From NCBI RefSeq assembly GCF_037126465.1, contig NC_088202.1, forward strand, positions 106,113,962 to 106,177,961: a stretch of 64,000 nt of DNA. Reading direction: 5' to 3'. Below the pieces are notes generated by a model. The model was not told the origin of the DNA. It worked only from the letters and a program-made list of their open reading frames with translations, and searched no databases. The translations under genes and the position numbers were made by a program. The stretch comes from Ornithodoros turicata. Its lineage: Eukaryota; Arthropoda; Arachnida; Ixodida; Argasidae. This document shows, in pieces, positions 22,117 to 33,788 of the stretch (its first letter is position 1; each line of letters begins with the position of its first letter).

Positions 22117-25100
22117 TTCTTCTTCTTCTTCCACCACTAGGAACAGTGGCCGCCAGCCACACAGGGCGATTGGCCAGGGTTTGGTGCGGACTAATCTCTA
22201 GAGGCTCATGAGACCCACGGTGACATGTTAGTAGAAGGAAGCCATAGCAGAGGGGAGGGAGGAAGCGGGAGGTACAAAATGTTTCAGAAGCGGCCGCAGA
22301 TGGTCAGAAAGGCGGCGGCTCTCGACGCTATTTCAAACCGCCACTTTTCGGTGTGGGAGGCTCCAAATGACAGGATGGCGTCCAGGGAGAGGGGAACCCC
22401 TTGCCTAGCCAGCGGCTGGGCAAGGTAGATAAGGCGGGAGCGGTCGTAGAGGGGGCAGTGCAGGAGAAAGTGCTCTACAGTTTCCTCTTGACCGCAGTGG
22501 ACGCACGCAGGAGAGCGGCTGACACCCGCGCGGTGCAGGTAAAAGTTCAGAGGAAGGGCTAGACAGCGCAGTCGAGTCAGCAAGACTTCTACATGACGGG
22601 AGACGCAGCGGTCAGCCTGCCAAGCGTGGGAAAGATGGGCGTACCGGGCTGGCAGAGAGCGGAGAGCGGTCAGCTCCAGCAGCCTTCTATACCTGGCCCG
22701 CGTGATAGAGGGCAGGGGCGGAAGGACGTCAATGATAGGGCCGGAGAGGGAAATTTTTGCAAGGTTGTCCGCCAACTCGTTGGGAGATAGGCCACAGTGC
22801 CCAGGAATCCATGTCAGGACCACCTCCGTGATGTGGCTAGGACTCAGGGCCTGCAGGAGCTCGAGCCACTCGCTGGGGGGGCTGGCTAGGGCAGTGATGA
22901 CCGACAGGGAGTCGGACAAAAGCAGGATCCTGGGAAATGTAAGGGGCGCCATTCTGAGAGCCAGTATCATGGCGAGGAGTTCGCTCTCGAACACGGGAGT
23001 GTAGTCAGGGAGGCGGATGGGGCAGTGACAGTCGAGCTGAGGGAAGACGACGCCGGCACCCGCTAGCTGAGCCGAGACCGAGGCATCTGTCGCGACAACA
23101 ACGTGAGATGGGAACTGGTTGATGTGCGCCGAGAGGAGGGCTTCAAGCCGGGGAGACCGAGCGTAGGCAACGCCGGGCTGGAACGCGTCGGCAACTCGCA
23201 GGGCCATGGACGAGACCGGACAGATGGGCGCAGGAGGGGCAGTCAGAGAAGTATTCAGCGAGGCTAGAAGGGATTCGACAAAGACGAGCTGCGGGGTGTT
23301 GGATTTTCGCCACCTCCGGGCGATCCACTGGGCCCGATCCCTGAGAGACTGGTTCTGTCTGGAGGCTAATGGGCTCTGGCAGAGCGAGAGGAAGGTGTTC
23401 ACAGTGAGTAGGCGGAACCGAGTCTTCAGAGGGGGAATGCGGGCTTCGGCATACAGCGCCTGGTTGGCCGTGTACTTGGGGAGGCCCATGCACAGGCGGA
23501 GGGCTCTCCTTTCTACGGCGAATAGCCTGCTCAGACGGTAGTCGGGGAGGTGCGAGAAGACGACACACCCAAACTCAAGAATTGGCCGTACGTAGCACTT
23601 GTACAGGAAGAGCAGGGTGCTCCTGCGCATACCACAGCGGGCGCTGGCGCTGCGGAGGATTGTGCCAATTGCTTTCGAAGCCTTCTGGCTTATGACTTCC
23701 ACATGATGGTCCCAGTGGAGCATGTGATCATACCAGACGCCTAGGTAGCGCAGCAGGTTGGTCTGGCGAATGGTCTGGCCGGCAACATCCAGAATGATGG
23801 TCACAGCTCCTCCAGTCCAGTTGGTCTGGGGGAACACCAGGACTGCAGATTTTTGGACGTTCAACGTGAGGTGGACGGAACGCATCCAGGATGACAGCGC
23901 GAGGAGATATTCTTGCAGTTTCTCACGTAGCGTATGCAGCGATAGAGAGCTGGAGAAGAAGGCAATATCGTCCGCATAGGTCAGGGTGAGGACGCCCGGG
24001 TCGAGAGGTAGGGAACTCATCAAAATGTTAAACAGCAGTGGCGAAAGGACGGACCCCTGGGGGACGCCCCTCTGCTGCGGATGCGAAGATGAGACAAAGC
24101 GTCCATCCGAGCAAAAGAATGCTCGTCCAGTGAGGAAGCCGCAAACCCATGAAACGATGTACGGGGGAATGTTGAGAGCTACCATACGATGGAGGAGGAC
24201 GTTGTGTTCCACGCTATCGTAGGCCTTCGCCACATCCAAGGTAACCAGGGCAGACATCTTCCCACACTCACGCGCAAGGCAAATCTGGCTTCCCAGGTTG
24301 GCGTGCGCCATCCAGATTGAGCAACGGGGGCGAAAGCCGATCTGGCTGTCATTGAGCGCTGAAGAGGCTTCCAAGAAGGAAGAGAGCCGGCGGTGCAGAA
24401 TCCGCTCAATGGTCTTGCAGAGGACGGATGTCAAGGCAATCGGGCGAATGTTATCCATGGCCAAGCCCCTCGAGGCGATCTTCTTGACTATAACCACCTT
24501 AGACACCTTCCAGTCATCCGGTATCCACGAGTGTTCGATGGAGACGTTCGCAATGTTCAGGAGCTCCTCTGGATGGGCAGCCCACAGGGACCTCACCATT
24601 CTGCCTGAGACGCCGTCCGGGCCGGGAGCCGAGCTTGGAAGAGCGCGCACCACTGAGTCAAGTTCCTCTGCAGAAACAGCAACGAAGCCGGACGACGACG
24701 TCACGGGAGGCTGCCGCGCGCAGGAAGTAGAGCGTTGGAAGCGGAGAGCCAGACCCCTGGCGATATCTTCCAGCTGGGCCCTCGCCGCGTCATCGGACAT
24801 GACGAGAGAGTCAGGGGGGAATCCTGAGGAGAGAGACCTGCTGATATTGGAAACGTGCCTGTGTAGGGCTTTCCTGTTCTTCGGGCCGGAGAGGAATGCG
24901 TTTCGTTCAGTGAAAAAGGCCCGCTTTGCCGCAGAGATGGTACGCCTGAACACGGCTTTATGGAATTGGTAATTTTTCCAATTCACGTAGCATGTATTTG
25001 CGAGCACCTGTTTCCAAGCGGCCTTGCGGCGCCGGTAGGCCCTTGCGCAATCAGCATTCCACCATGGCGCACAGCCTGACGGCGATCGCTTGTCGATGCG

Positions 25101-25644
25101 GAATGTGGATGACGCTATCGAGCGGGTCAGCGAGGAGGCAGCACTTATAGCACGGTTGACGGGCGGGAGCTCAGAGCTGCCCTCCAGGAGGCGGGCCAGG
25201 TTCTTGTCTTGCAGGGAGTAATTACAGAGGGAGCGCGAGGTAGCAGCGAGTCTTGCCGGTATGACCACTTCAAAGAAGACGGGAAGGTGGTCACTGTTAG
25301 AGCCCGAGGCCAGCGTGCGCCACGAAGATAGGCGGGCTGCAGGCGAATGCAACGTGAGATCGAGCACCGACCTAGCGGTGCCACGCAGAAACGTCGGGGA
25401 TCCATCATTTGCAACACTGAGGTTATGACGACATATCCATTCCCACAGCTCTCTGCCGCTAGAGTCAGTCTTGGAACCCCACGAAACATGATGGGAGTTG
25501 AAATCACCGGCGACGATGTACCGCTGAGAGACATGAGAGAGTGCGCCACTGAGCGCCGAGGGTGACTGGAAGCCAGCCGGACAGTACACATTGAAGACAT
25601 CCAGGGGGCCGAAGCGTGGGAGAGTAACCCGCACCGCGAGGGCC
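22117..25644 (-). mobile_element. Young 5'-truncated I-like LINE inserted in the LTR
   Basis: On the minus strand the insertion ends in a GAA repeat (22117-22131). It is flanked by GCAGTT at both sides and interrupts the LTR. It is truncated inside the endonuclease domain at its 5' end, as expected of incomplete target-primed reverse transcription. It is much better preserved than the LINE at 1-5102. Confidence 0.9.
22284..25642 (-). CDS. LINE ORF2, 5'-truncated but otherwise open (endonuclease-RT-RNase H)
   Basis: About 1,117 codons are open with no stop. The frame enters in the middle of the endonuclease (FNVYCPAGF, then VAGDFNSHHVSWGS and NSDHLPVFFE). RT follows: NIRPIALTSVLCKTIER, LVTLDVAKAYDSVEH, GVPQGSVLSPLLFN and the catalytic LTYADDIAFF, at roughly residues 390-560. 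RNase H comes next (VATDASVSAQLAGAGVVF, SELLAMILALRMAP, LLSDSLSVI, WIPGHCGLSPNELADN), then a CVHCGQEETVEHFLLHC zinc-like motif and the stop. RT, RNase H and zinc residues all look intact. The N-terminal endonuclease residues and ORF1 are missing, so it cannot act alone. The nominal start is an artefact of truncation. No promoter is visible. Confidence 0.9.
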
Positions 25645-25670
25645 GCAGTTTAGAACGTTAATGCTTTATT
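25645..25670 (-). repeat. 5' LTR piece 2
   Basis: GCAGTTTAGAACGTTAATGC and the following TTTATT match the middle of the intact LTR, including the polyadenylation signal on the minus strand. A second LINE tail starts right after it. Confidence 0.85.
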
Positions 25671-26440
25671 TCTTCTTCTTCTACTACTACCAATGAGATA
25701 ATGGCCGTGAGCCACTAAGGGAGATTGGCCAGGACAAAAGGGGCGTGAGATGTTTGTTTATGTCTGTGCAGTAATGATGGGGACTAAGGCCAAGTCGGAT
25801 CCAAGTAACTTATGACATATATGACATGTGATGACTAATGCAGGAACTGGATATTCACGTATGTAGGAATATGCGTATGGCGACTATACAGGGCCAAAAG
25901 GATGGTTGTATGAATGTGTGTGTACGTGAAAGTGTATGAGAGTAGGAAGGAAGTGCCTAGAAGCGGTTGGAGAGCACGATGTAGGATGCAAGACCCGCTA
26001 CCACAGCCCTATGACAGAGCGCAGTGAGAGTTTTGCCCGAGAGACATGCTCCGAGAGACAACACTGACGCCAATGAGAGTGGGGCTCCTAACAAGCGTAA
26101 GGGTGTCCAGATATACCTGCGGCGTAATTGGCCGAGCTGAGAGCAGGTTAGCAAGAAGTGTTCAGTTGTTTCGTCCTGGCCACAGTGGGAACAAGCAGGG
26201 GACAAAGCCCGTCCCGCACGGTGGAGCTAAAAATTTAGCGGCAGCGCCAGGCATCGAGCTCTCGTCACCAAGACTTCTGACTGCCTTGAGCTGCAGAGGT
26301 TAGGGTTCCACGAAAAGACGAGGTGTTCATATGGCGGGCGTGGGGGGGAAGCTCGAGACAGACTTGTGAGCCGTCTGCACCTGGCAACAGAAGTGCGAGC
26401 AAGTACTGGGAGGAGAGGAAGAATCTCTCCGGAGAGGGAC
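25671..26440 (-). mobile_element. Second LINE fragment in the same LTR
   Basis: The minus strand encodes a diverged version of the C-terminal part of the 22284-25642 protein: VARCRRLTSLSRASPP, EVLVTRARCLALPLNF, CSHCGQDETTEHFLLTC and a closing SYIVLSNRF. It ends in a GAA-rich tail at 25671-25682. Frame breaks are present, including a stop after LALPLNF. It is a separate, short insertion of a related family. Flanking ATT at 25668 and 26441 may be part of its target duplication. Confidence 0.8.
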
Positions 26441-26513
26441 ATTGATCCCCACGACCTCCTCCACCTCGTCAACGTCGTCTTCTTTTTCCCTTAGTGGCGG
26501 AGCTAACACTACA
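26441..26513 (-). repeat. 5' LTR piece 3 (outer end)
   Basis: It matches the LTR from GATC through CACCTCGTCAACGTCGTCTT to GCTAACACTACA. Together the three pieces rebuild one complete LTR of about 130 bp. Confidence 0.85.
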
Positions 26514-26661
26514 TAAGTGACATCCAATTGCATGTACATTTGCTCTAATTTGTTCGGATCAAATTCTGTCAAGCCGCGATCTCCTGTGAATTTCCTTTTG
26601 TCTGTACTAACCCAGTGCAACAAAGGGACATAGTCAGCAGGACTTTCGGAACATACCTCAA
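26514..26661 (-). CDS. Putative exon of an unrecognised gene, cut by the gypsy LTR
   Basis: On the minus strand a good acceptor (GATCTCTACAG) at 26662 opens a frame with ordinary amino-acid composition (ESPADYVPLLHWVSTDKRKF, GLTEFDPNKLEQMYM). It runs straight into the LTR boundary at 26513. The first two bases complete the split codon left by the exon at 27263-27448, so the phases agree (phase 1). I do not recognise the protein. It could be a real gene disrupted by the insertion, a pseudogene, or a piece of another repeat; agreement of splice sites and phase is the only support. Confidence 0.4.
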
Positions 26662-27001
26662 CTGTAGAGATCATCAACAAATGCTACTGTACAGTACTGG
26701 GTACACGTAACAACGAACGCCATCCACGTCCGTCCAGTTCCCTGTGCGTTCCTTCATTATGCTACTGTTCAACGAACAGACTCTACATCTGCTTGCGTAA
26801 CACACCCGCATTTTCCAGCATGCAAGCTGAACGTAGGTGCAGCCTGGAGGGACGCTGACGTAAGTCTTCGTTTATTTTAACAATACTGCACTTGCATGCA
26901 TAAGGAACATCTCATTTCGCCACCATTTACGGACTCGGTATGCCGCCCGACATTTACTTTTTTTGATTTTGACCCGATTTTGTCGATGCATGCCACACAT
27001 A

Positions 27002-27155
27002 CAGTGGGGCGGATCCAGACCCCCTTTTTTTTCGGGTGGGGGGCGGTTTCTTTGTTGAAGCGCGTAGTGGGAGAGGGGAGATAGGAAAATTCAATGTATA
27101 AACTGAGGTTTTGGGGGCAATCGTCCAGCCGCACCTCCCTCTGGATCCGCCACTG
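27002..27155. mobile_element. MITE with CAGTGGCGGATCCAG-type ends
   Basis: The left end is CAGTGGGGCGGATCCAG and the right end CTGGATCCGCCACTG. CACATA flanks both sides (8-mers CACACATA and CACATATA with mismatches). Length is 154 bp. It lies in the intron between the two putative exons. Confidence 0.75.
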
Positions 27156-27262
27156 CACATATATCGCAACCGTGCTCAGCTTGTCACCTTCGAGATGCTT
27201 CCAGAAAACTCAACGGTGCTGTGCACCTTCTGACAAGATACAGGAACCCTCATCTTACGCAC

Positions 27263-27448
27263 CTTCGCATTCTTTCAGATTCCCGGTGTTCAGGATAGGA
27301 ACACCAGCCGGACGCGGCACCGGTGTGTTGATCTGATCGACATTCTGTTGATTAGCCTCGGGCTTCCAATCCTCTAGCATAGTGGCGTCCGACGCTCTGT
27401 AGTCTGCAAGCGAGTGAGGGTTCTTCATGTGACACAACAAAAGTTGCA
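27263..27448 (-). CDS. Putative exon of an unrecognised gene
   Basis: On the minus strand the acceptor is TTCTAG at 27449-27454 and the donor GAAG followed by GTGCGTAAG at 27262. The open 186-bp interval encodes SLADYRASDATMLEDWKPEA and TPVPRPAGVPILNTGNLKEC with no stop. The exon ends in phase 1, matching the exon at 26514-26661 across a roughly 600-bp intron that contains a MITE. No family is recognised. Confidence is limited because there is no start, stop or homologue. Confidence 0.4.
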
Positions 27449-28157
27449 CTAGAACAACGTAGTAGATTGGGTTTCTTGCTGTTGAACTAAGGTTCTTATG
27501 CTAACCCTAATTGTAAACCTTGTTAGATGCAAAAAGCTAGAAACTGGTATTAAATATGGTATGTAACTGTATGTTCAGTCATTTAAGGAAAGACAAAACA
27601 AGAACACACGAAATACATCTTTTAGAAGCAATAAAATCATGTGAAACTCACCTGTCGCGAAACGTAGGCACACCAAGGGCAGCTTGTCGTCTGCGTCGAA
27701 GCGTGAGAGTGTCGTCTGCGTAGCGCTCTTTGTGTAGTGTGTAGTCTGTCGTCTGCAATGCTACCCGCTGTATTTCAGACACATACCATGAGAAATAACT
27801 AGTGATCGGGCACCACAACCTCAATTATATCTACCCAAGAAAACAACTGTTACACTTTTTGCACCGAGGTTCTGATTATTTGCGAAAGCGCAGTACGCGT
27901 AATAAATATTTAAAACGTTTAGGGCAATGTCGTTTACGTACCACCTGTCTCCTTGATTCACTTTCCTCGACAGCTATTTTGGAGTAGAGTATCCTGCGAC
28001 AGAAATTTGTCGATTACGTTATATTACCTTTTCTGTGAGTCTTAAATACAAGAAGTTAGCCTACTTGAAAGTGTTCACAATAGTTACGTGAATGTGCGTA
28101 CATATATACAAAGGTATTTTGTTTCCTTTGTACAATTGAGTTGTTGTTGTTACCTCA
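27449..28157. other. Non-coding interval
   Basis: A/T-rich, with no recognised repeat family, RNA gene or convincing exon. The remainder of the putative minus-strand gene may lie here but was not seen. Confidence 0.4.
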
Positions 28158-29060
28158 TTATACGTTATTAGGACGAACTTCAAGCATAGTGTGTGGGGGG
28201 GGGGGGGGTATTATCTGTAGGTCCCATCTACGGCAGTATATGTGGTAAAGTATTAAATAATACATGGTGGCGAAATGCAGCAAGCAAGGCGAGGACATAG
28301 AAACAAGTAAACAGGACAACTGCAGACTCTCAACTGAACATTTCGCCACTGAGCATTTCGGCATTTCGCCATCATGAACCTGTACCAACTACCCCGGATT
28401 TTTCCTATAGACCTCTCCCTGTTTGTAAACAAATGACGTCATAGTGTTCGACAGCGCCACCAATTTGGTAGAGTTGAACTACGCTGGAAGCTAGGAGCGA
28501 ACAAGGTCGCGCCCGAAAGCCACGGTCTTGAGGAGATAACGATGGTCCCTGAAAGGGACGCGACCTTCGGTCCTACTTTTCTTTGAATAGGAGGCAGCGA
28601 ACAAGTGCCCATTTGTGGAACCCAGCCCACCCCTTCCGGTTTTGTTTCGGTTTCAGTCCGTCTACCAACGTCATGATGACGTTTCTCGGGTAGAGATCTA
28701 TTGTGTTAAATATGCTGATCAAATCATATTAGCCGTTAATTCTGCAGCAATCAGTATTATGTCTGTAATATGCCAGTCCCCTGCTAGTAACCACTAACCA
28801 GTCTTGTGTACGCTCGGCTTGCATTACCATTTTAGCATATCGCTAAGAAAGATCATCCTCTAAAATGTTTTTCGCGAAAATATAATACATCACCATCTTC
28901 TCTAAAGCGGGTCTCGCTGACAAGAAAACTGTAAAACAAGCTTCGCTAAAAACAGGCTAGTTAAACAAAAAGGCTCAGCTCCGATCTAAAAGCTATGCGA
29001 AACCGAAACTGCCGAAACTATGATGGCATGTCGTGTGTCGTGAGAATAAAGAAACGATAC
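28158..29060. other. Unassigned interval with a G14 run
   Basis: A run of 14 G lies at 28195-28208. ATTTCGCCACTGAGCATTTC and GCATTTCGCCATC words near 28340-28370 give short internal repetition. Nothing codes convincingly. Confidence 0.4.
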
Positions 29061-29142
29061 TCTTACCAGCTGGTGCGATTATTCGCACTGTCGTAAAGTT
29101 CTTCATATTTTATTCGCTTGGCGCTCATGGAGCATCCACACC

Positions 29143-29279
29143 AGCAGCACGAGTTGTCTTTCGTCATTCGCCATTCGCCTTTCTCCAGGCTGACAGATGA
29201 GAGCAGCACGTAGTAGCACGAGTTGTCTTTCGTCATTCGCCTTTCTCCAGGCTGGCAGATGAGAGCAGCACGTAGTCTA
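29143..29279. repeat. Tandem duplication, unit about 65-72 bp
   Basis: AGCACGAGTTGTCTTTCGTC through CAGATGAGAGCAGCACGTAG appears twice in a row. The first copy carries an extra CATTCGC. The word GCAGCACGTAGTCTAGC returns at about 29331. Confidence 0.85.
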
Positions 29280-31730
29280 GCCATTTGATTGCGGCCAACA
29301 ACGGCAAGCTACTTCGACCCCCCCACCCCGCAGCACGTAGTCTAGCTCGCAGGTCTGTGAAGTTCTATATAGAACCCGTGGGCGGTCAAGGAGCTTGTGT
29401 GTTCTATTCATCGATGTGAAACCTACTAGTAAGCCAATGAAAAACAACTGACCTTTAAAAATTTGATGGACTGCATTCCACAAAAATGATGATCATGATA
29501 GCGATGTGATGTGATGTGATAAAGAAAAAAATGGGGAGGTGAGTTTCGATCATGATAGCATCCTTTCTTAAGTATTGAGTATCCTACTTTTTAAAGTCGA
29601 GTAGTTAGCACTCTACACAGTCATTTTATTTGCCTGTTACTCAGTAACTTAACTTAAATATGTTTTTATGAACTTGTACAAGCTGTATCATTATCTACAT
29701 TGGTGCTCACGATCGTCTATCGCATTATGGCGTGTCAACTGGAGAAAATAGGGCACCCAACAACGTGCTCAGGCAGTTTCTTTTGGTTTACAGTGCACAT
29801 ATTTTGCTTAGTCTTGCCACGACGTGGAACGTGGTGTTTTTGCTGTTTTTTGTGAACTCTTAAATTTTGTTTCTTTCGTGTGCGTATATAATTTAGCGGA
29901 GAAGGGATAATAAAAAACGAGTCTGCTCAACTCAGAAAATCTAAGCCCCCGCGATTTCGGCGTAATATTTTCGGAGCAACAAAAAAAAAAAAAACGCTTC
30001 TTGATGGATGGACTCAGTGCGTGATATCAACGATGTCTTCCCCCATTTTTTGTTCACTCTTCTACTTTGGCGCCCGTTGAAGAGGGTAGGATGTCTCGAT
30101 ATAGCTCCGATCATCAGAACTAAACGAGGAAAAGATTAGGCCTGCCGTGATCGATATCCGGATGTTGTATAATTACGTTGAAATTGGAGCACTAATCTTT
30201 CCTTAGCGGCGCACATAACCTTTCTTGAGTTCTACCGTCTGAAAAATGTTTGTCTGCTCGCTAATCGAGCTGATTGAGTTCCTTACATCTTAAACAGCGT
30301 CTTTGAACTAAAAACGACTAAGACACAACAACAGACTTCGATCGTTTCGATATAAGAAATGCTCAGAAAAGAGAAACGGTGTTTTCTTCTTTTTACTATC
30401 TGATGGCGCTAGTGTTGATGATACGATGATATACGAAGTCGTAGCGCGCCGAAACAACGCGGTTCTCCTAAAACACCTTTTCTGTCGTCAGGTTACGAAC
30501 ACCTGAAACGGAAAAGAAAACGTAGCATAGTGCATCACCTACACGTTACTTAAAAATCTTTCTGTTGGAAATTTAAGCGTTGATATTGTCCGTCTGCGCA
30601 GCGTAGAACCTCTAAGATATGTCAGACGAAGACGCGTGTCAATGAGAAATAGTCGCCCGCATTCAGCGCCTAGGATAGAAGCATGCCCATAACTCAGCCA
30701 TGGCCAACCCAACACGGACGCAATTCCTCAAGACAAACAGGCCCGACTGTTTACCAACGTTGCAACTCAAACGTGCAGCCTGGGGCATCCCACGTCATCT
30801 TAAAGTAAACTCTTTCCAGAAAGACATCGCGAACGCAAGCGTATCTTTTGAGGCAAAAATACAAACAACTGTCAGATTCCGTGTACTTTACACTCCAAAA
30901 TAAAAAAAGACCACCGTTCGAATTTTGACCGTGGAAGACAGTCCTTTACCTTGAGGCCTAATGGAAGTCGGACTGTCAACTTTCTCCCCTGGTGGGAAAT
31001 CGCGGCCTTCTTTTCTGCCTCATATTTCACCCTTTTCATCTTTCATATCCTTCGTTCGGCACCTTTTGTTTCAAGAAACAGACTCATTGAGAGCATCGCA
31101 AACAGATGTCCAAACAAGCGGAGGCCGTCACTGCAAACACGACCCGGACTCTTTTTTTTTTTCTTTTCTTTTTTTTTTTTCCTGTCTACGACGGTTGATT
31201 TTTTTATGTGTGTAGATGAAGCAATAAGGGAGAAAAACTTTAGCTGTAACAAGGGTTACCAACGTGCAGCCTAATGTCAACAAGTCGTCTAGTTTTCCTA
31301 TTTTAGTGCTTCGTTGGTAATCGATTCATAGAAAAACATTGACACATGGACAAGGAAGTGCACAAAGCCAGAGCCAGACATTTCAAGCGGTATAGAATTC
31401 AACAATGGCTCATGTCAGGTTAGATGCCCTATGTGACCACTTGAAAGCCGTCTGTTTTACAGTTAGATCTCCAGACGAACAACAAAGTATTCGACGTGTG
31501 ACACACAGATCGATACAACCCCGATAGAACAAGTCGCTGTATGATTCCTTATTCCGCCATCCATGTGCCCGCCAGTGACCGTCGGCACTAAAGATCCGCA
31601 GTTCCTTCACGGATTTTGACGTCGCCTTGGTCATTATTTACTTTTCCGCCGAGAGATCATTCGGGAAATACATCGATGAACTATACGTTTCATGCACAAA
31701 GCAACATCAGTGCATTCCTGGCATCAGTTC
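29280..31730. other. Non-coding interval
   Basis: No coding family or transposon end was recognised. A short GATGT/GATGTGAT repeat lies near 29500-29520, an A run near 29980 and T-rich runs at 31147-31182. Frames up to about 100 codons at 30951-31274 reflect base composition. Confidence 0.4.
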
Positions 31731-32292
31731 TGTCAATCAGGGCATTCCTTATAGCTTACGGAGATCTCTGTCACTCACATTGAGGTCGTGCACATCTCAC
31801 GCGGGCAATGCTAGCCCCTCCAGTTCGGGAATTGCGTCCGGTTGTCAACTTCCGCCGACCAGCCTATGAGTCTATTGAAGCCGCGTGTGCACCGGAAGGC
31901 ACATTCCCACCGCCCACCCAAGAGCCACAATGAAGTGCCATGGCTGTGCGAGAGCTAAATTGCTTCGGAAGAACCCGATTCTTGGGCGAGGGAAGAAAGG
32001 GAATGCGAATATATGCCCGAAAAAATCCCCGTGCGCATATATGGAATGCTTAACCCCCTTCGAATGGTATGCGAAAGTCGTCCCTTCTTTCTCTTTCTTT
32101 GTTTCTTCCTTTTCTTACGTCTATAATGGCGCACTGCAACTCTCATTGCACTCGTGACTCAGCCGTTTCTGATCCGAAATGACAGTTGGGAATAACTTAA
32201 TTGCTTCTAATTTATAAGTTGCTCTTGGCGTTCTTGGTAAATATTACTACGCACAATAAGGGTGAGGTCGCAGTCTATCTGGTGACACACTG

Positions 32293-32434
32293 TACTGCGT
32301 GAAACCCCCAAGACAAGGGAGCGAAAAAAGGACGCCACACTCTCCGTAAGCTATAAGGAATGCTCCAACTGCCAGACGAGACTGTGTTGTGTCGTCCTTG
32401 TTTCGCACCCGCGTCTCGGGGGTTTCACTCAGTA
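32293..32434. mobile_element. Small fold-back MITE
   Basis: The left arm TACTGCGTGAAACCCCCAAG and the inverted right arm TACTGAGTGAAACCCCCGAG continue as inverted copies for about 47 bp. The loop holds TCTCCGTAAGCTATAAGGAA, whose inverse also occurs at 31744-31766. Confidence 0.75.
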
Positions 32435-33487
32435 GAATTACTACGCACTTAGGCGATATGATAGCTGATTTCAGACTGATCTCTGGGCTCGTGTATCAAC
32501 GTGAGTGCGAATATCATTTCTTTTTATAAAGAACTCGAATTTATATCCATGAAATACGATAACATTACCAAATGCCTCGAGACCTCGGACGACTTCACGT
32601 TATAATTAAGTGTCTTAATTAACAGTAATAAATCGTGGCAACTAAACGTTCGGAAAGGTGCGTGGTGTAAAAGAACGCGAACCAAAGAGGGTTGGCGTAG
32701 CCCGCCAAGATATTAGTGAGTTTTAGTATACCATTGATAAGGTTATCGTGTGTATCGGAACCAATCGTAGTCGCGCGTGACTCAGAATCTTATCCACTGA
32801 TTGGATCCGGTTGATACGGTTCGACGCAAACCAGGTTATCAACGGTCTGCTAAAACTCTCTATTGGATTGCTCACGTCGAGAATGATGCTAACGTTATTT
32901 TGAGACTTATAATTCGTGCGCAGAGGCGCATATTGAAAGAGAAGTACAACTGCATGGGTGCTTCCGTCCGGGAGTTGTTTGGATGGCGTAGCTTCTCTCA
33001 TGTTCTATATAAATCGACGCTTCACTCAAGCGACGTGGAAATAAAGCAGTCATCGAGAAGCCATACATCGAGAGGATTCCATCCCACACTTCATTGCTCA
33101 CACTGCTCACCGGCAACATAAACAGTGTTAAATGATGAATGATACGTGGCACGCGCATGCAGAATTGTGTTCTTATAGCACTAAAGACACGGCAGATTGT
33201 ACCAAAAGCATCTCACTCCAGTCATATTGAACAACTGACGTGGTTCCCGATATGAGGGTATGATAGCTGCATTTGAAAAAATCGTTTTATACTGTTAGGA
33301 CAGTTACACACGCGAAAACTACGCTTGTTGGAGTAATATTTCAACGAAAATTGGCAAGGTGTGCAACGGAGCACGTGTCGTCCAAGGTCGCGCGCACGGC
33401 TTCAAGCAAGGGACAAGGTACCTGGAAAGTATACCATGGGTACTATGCCTTGCGAGAGAGACGCTAGTCCTTCTAGCTCACCGTAAT
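32435..33487. other. Non-coding interval
   Basis: Open frames on both strands at 32723-33158 overlap one another and match nothing known. No splice-site pair with coding support was found. Confidence 0.35.
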
Positions 33488-33788
33488 AGCAGCGTTTACA
33501 TGAACTCAACAGAAGCGGGTTCAATTGGGGTGCGACTAGCTCATGTAAACGCTCTCGCGTCGTGTTGACCCCGCGTCGCGTCGAGTCTAGTCAACCCGCC
33601 AGCAGGGGATATGTTGTGCTCGACTCGACACACCCGGGCTAGGCTCGACGCTCGACTCGCAAGGTGCCAGCCACGGCTCCACTGCGATCGCCTCCGGTTG
33701 GAGCGAGTTCGTGTAAACAGCGTCGGTTCCGGTTGACCCTCTAGCCAACTCGTCCCGCTACTGTCGAGTTCATGTAAACGAGGCTAAT
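33488..33788. mobile_element. MITE with GTTTACATGAACTC ends
   Basis: The left CGTTTACATGAACTCAACAG and the inverted right CGTTTACATGAACTCGACAG differ at one base and continue through an AGCGGG. Two more copies of the CATGTAAACG-type word lie inside, at about 33540-33553 and 33707-33722, both in the orientation of the right end. The length is about 300 bp, GC-rich. No transposase and no certain target duplication. Confidence 0.65.

Larger units (their letters stand above)
18014..26513 (-). mobile_element. Ty3/gypsy LTR retrotransposon, 5' LTR broken by two LINEs
   Basis: Read on the minus strand, the order is 5' LTR, tRNA-Leu primer site, gag, protease, RT, RNase H, integrase, polypurine tract and 3' LTR. 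The LTRs are short (130 bp), start TGTAGTGTTAGC and end CACGCTACA. Gene order and the pol motifs place it in Ty3/gypsy; similarity to the Mag/K02A2.6-like group is an impression from the RT and integrase. There is no env. Multiple frameshifts make it inactive. A clean target duplication could not be seen (GCAGT beside one LTR, TAAGT beside the other). Confidence 0.9.

Noticed and set aside
18014..26513. An endogenous retrovirus
   Set aside because: No envelope gene; gene order and sequence fit a Ty3/gypsy retrotransposon.
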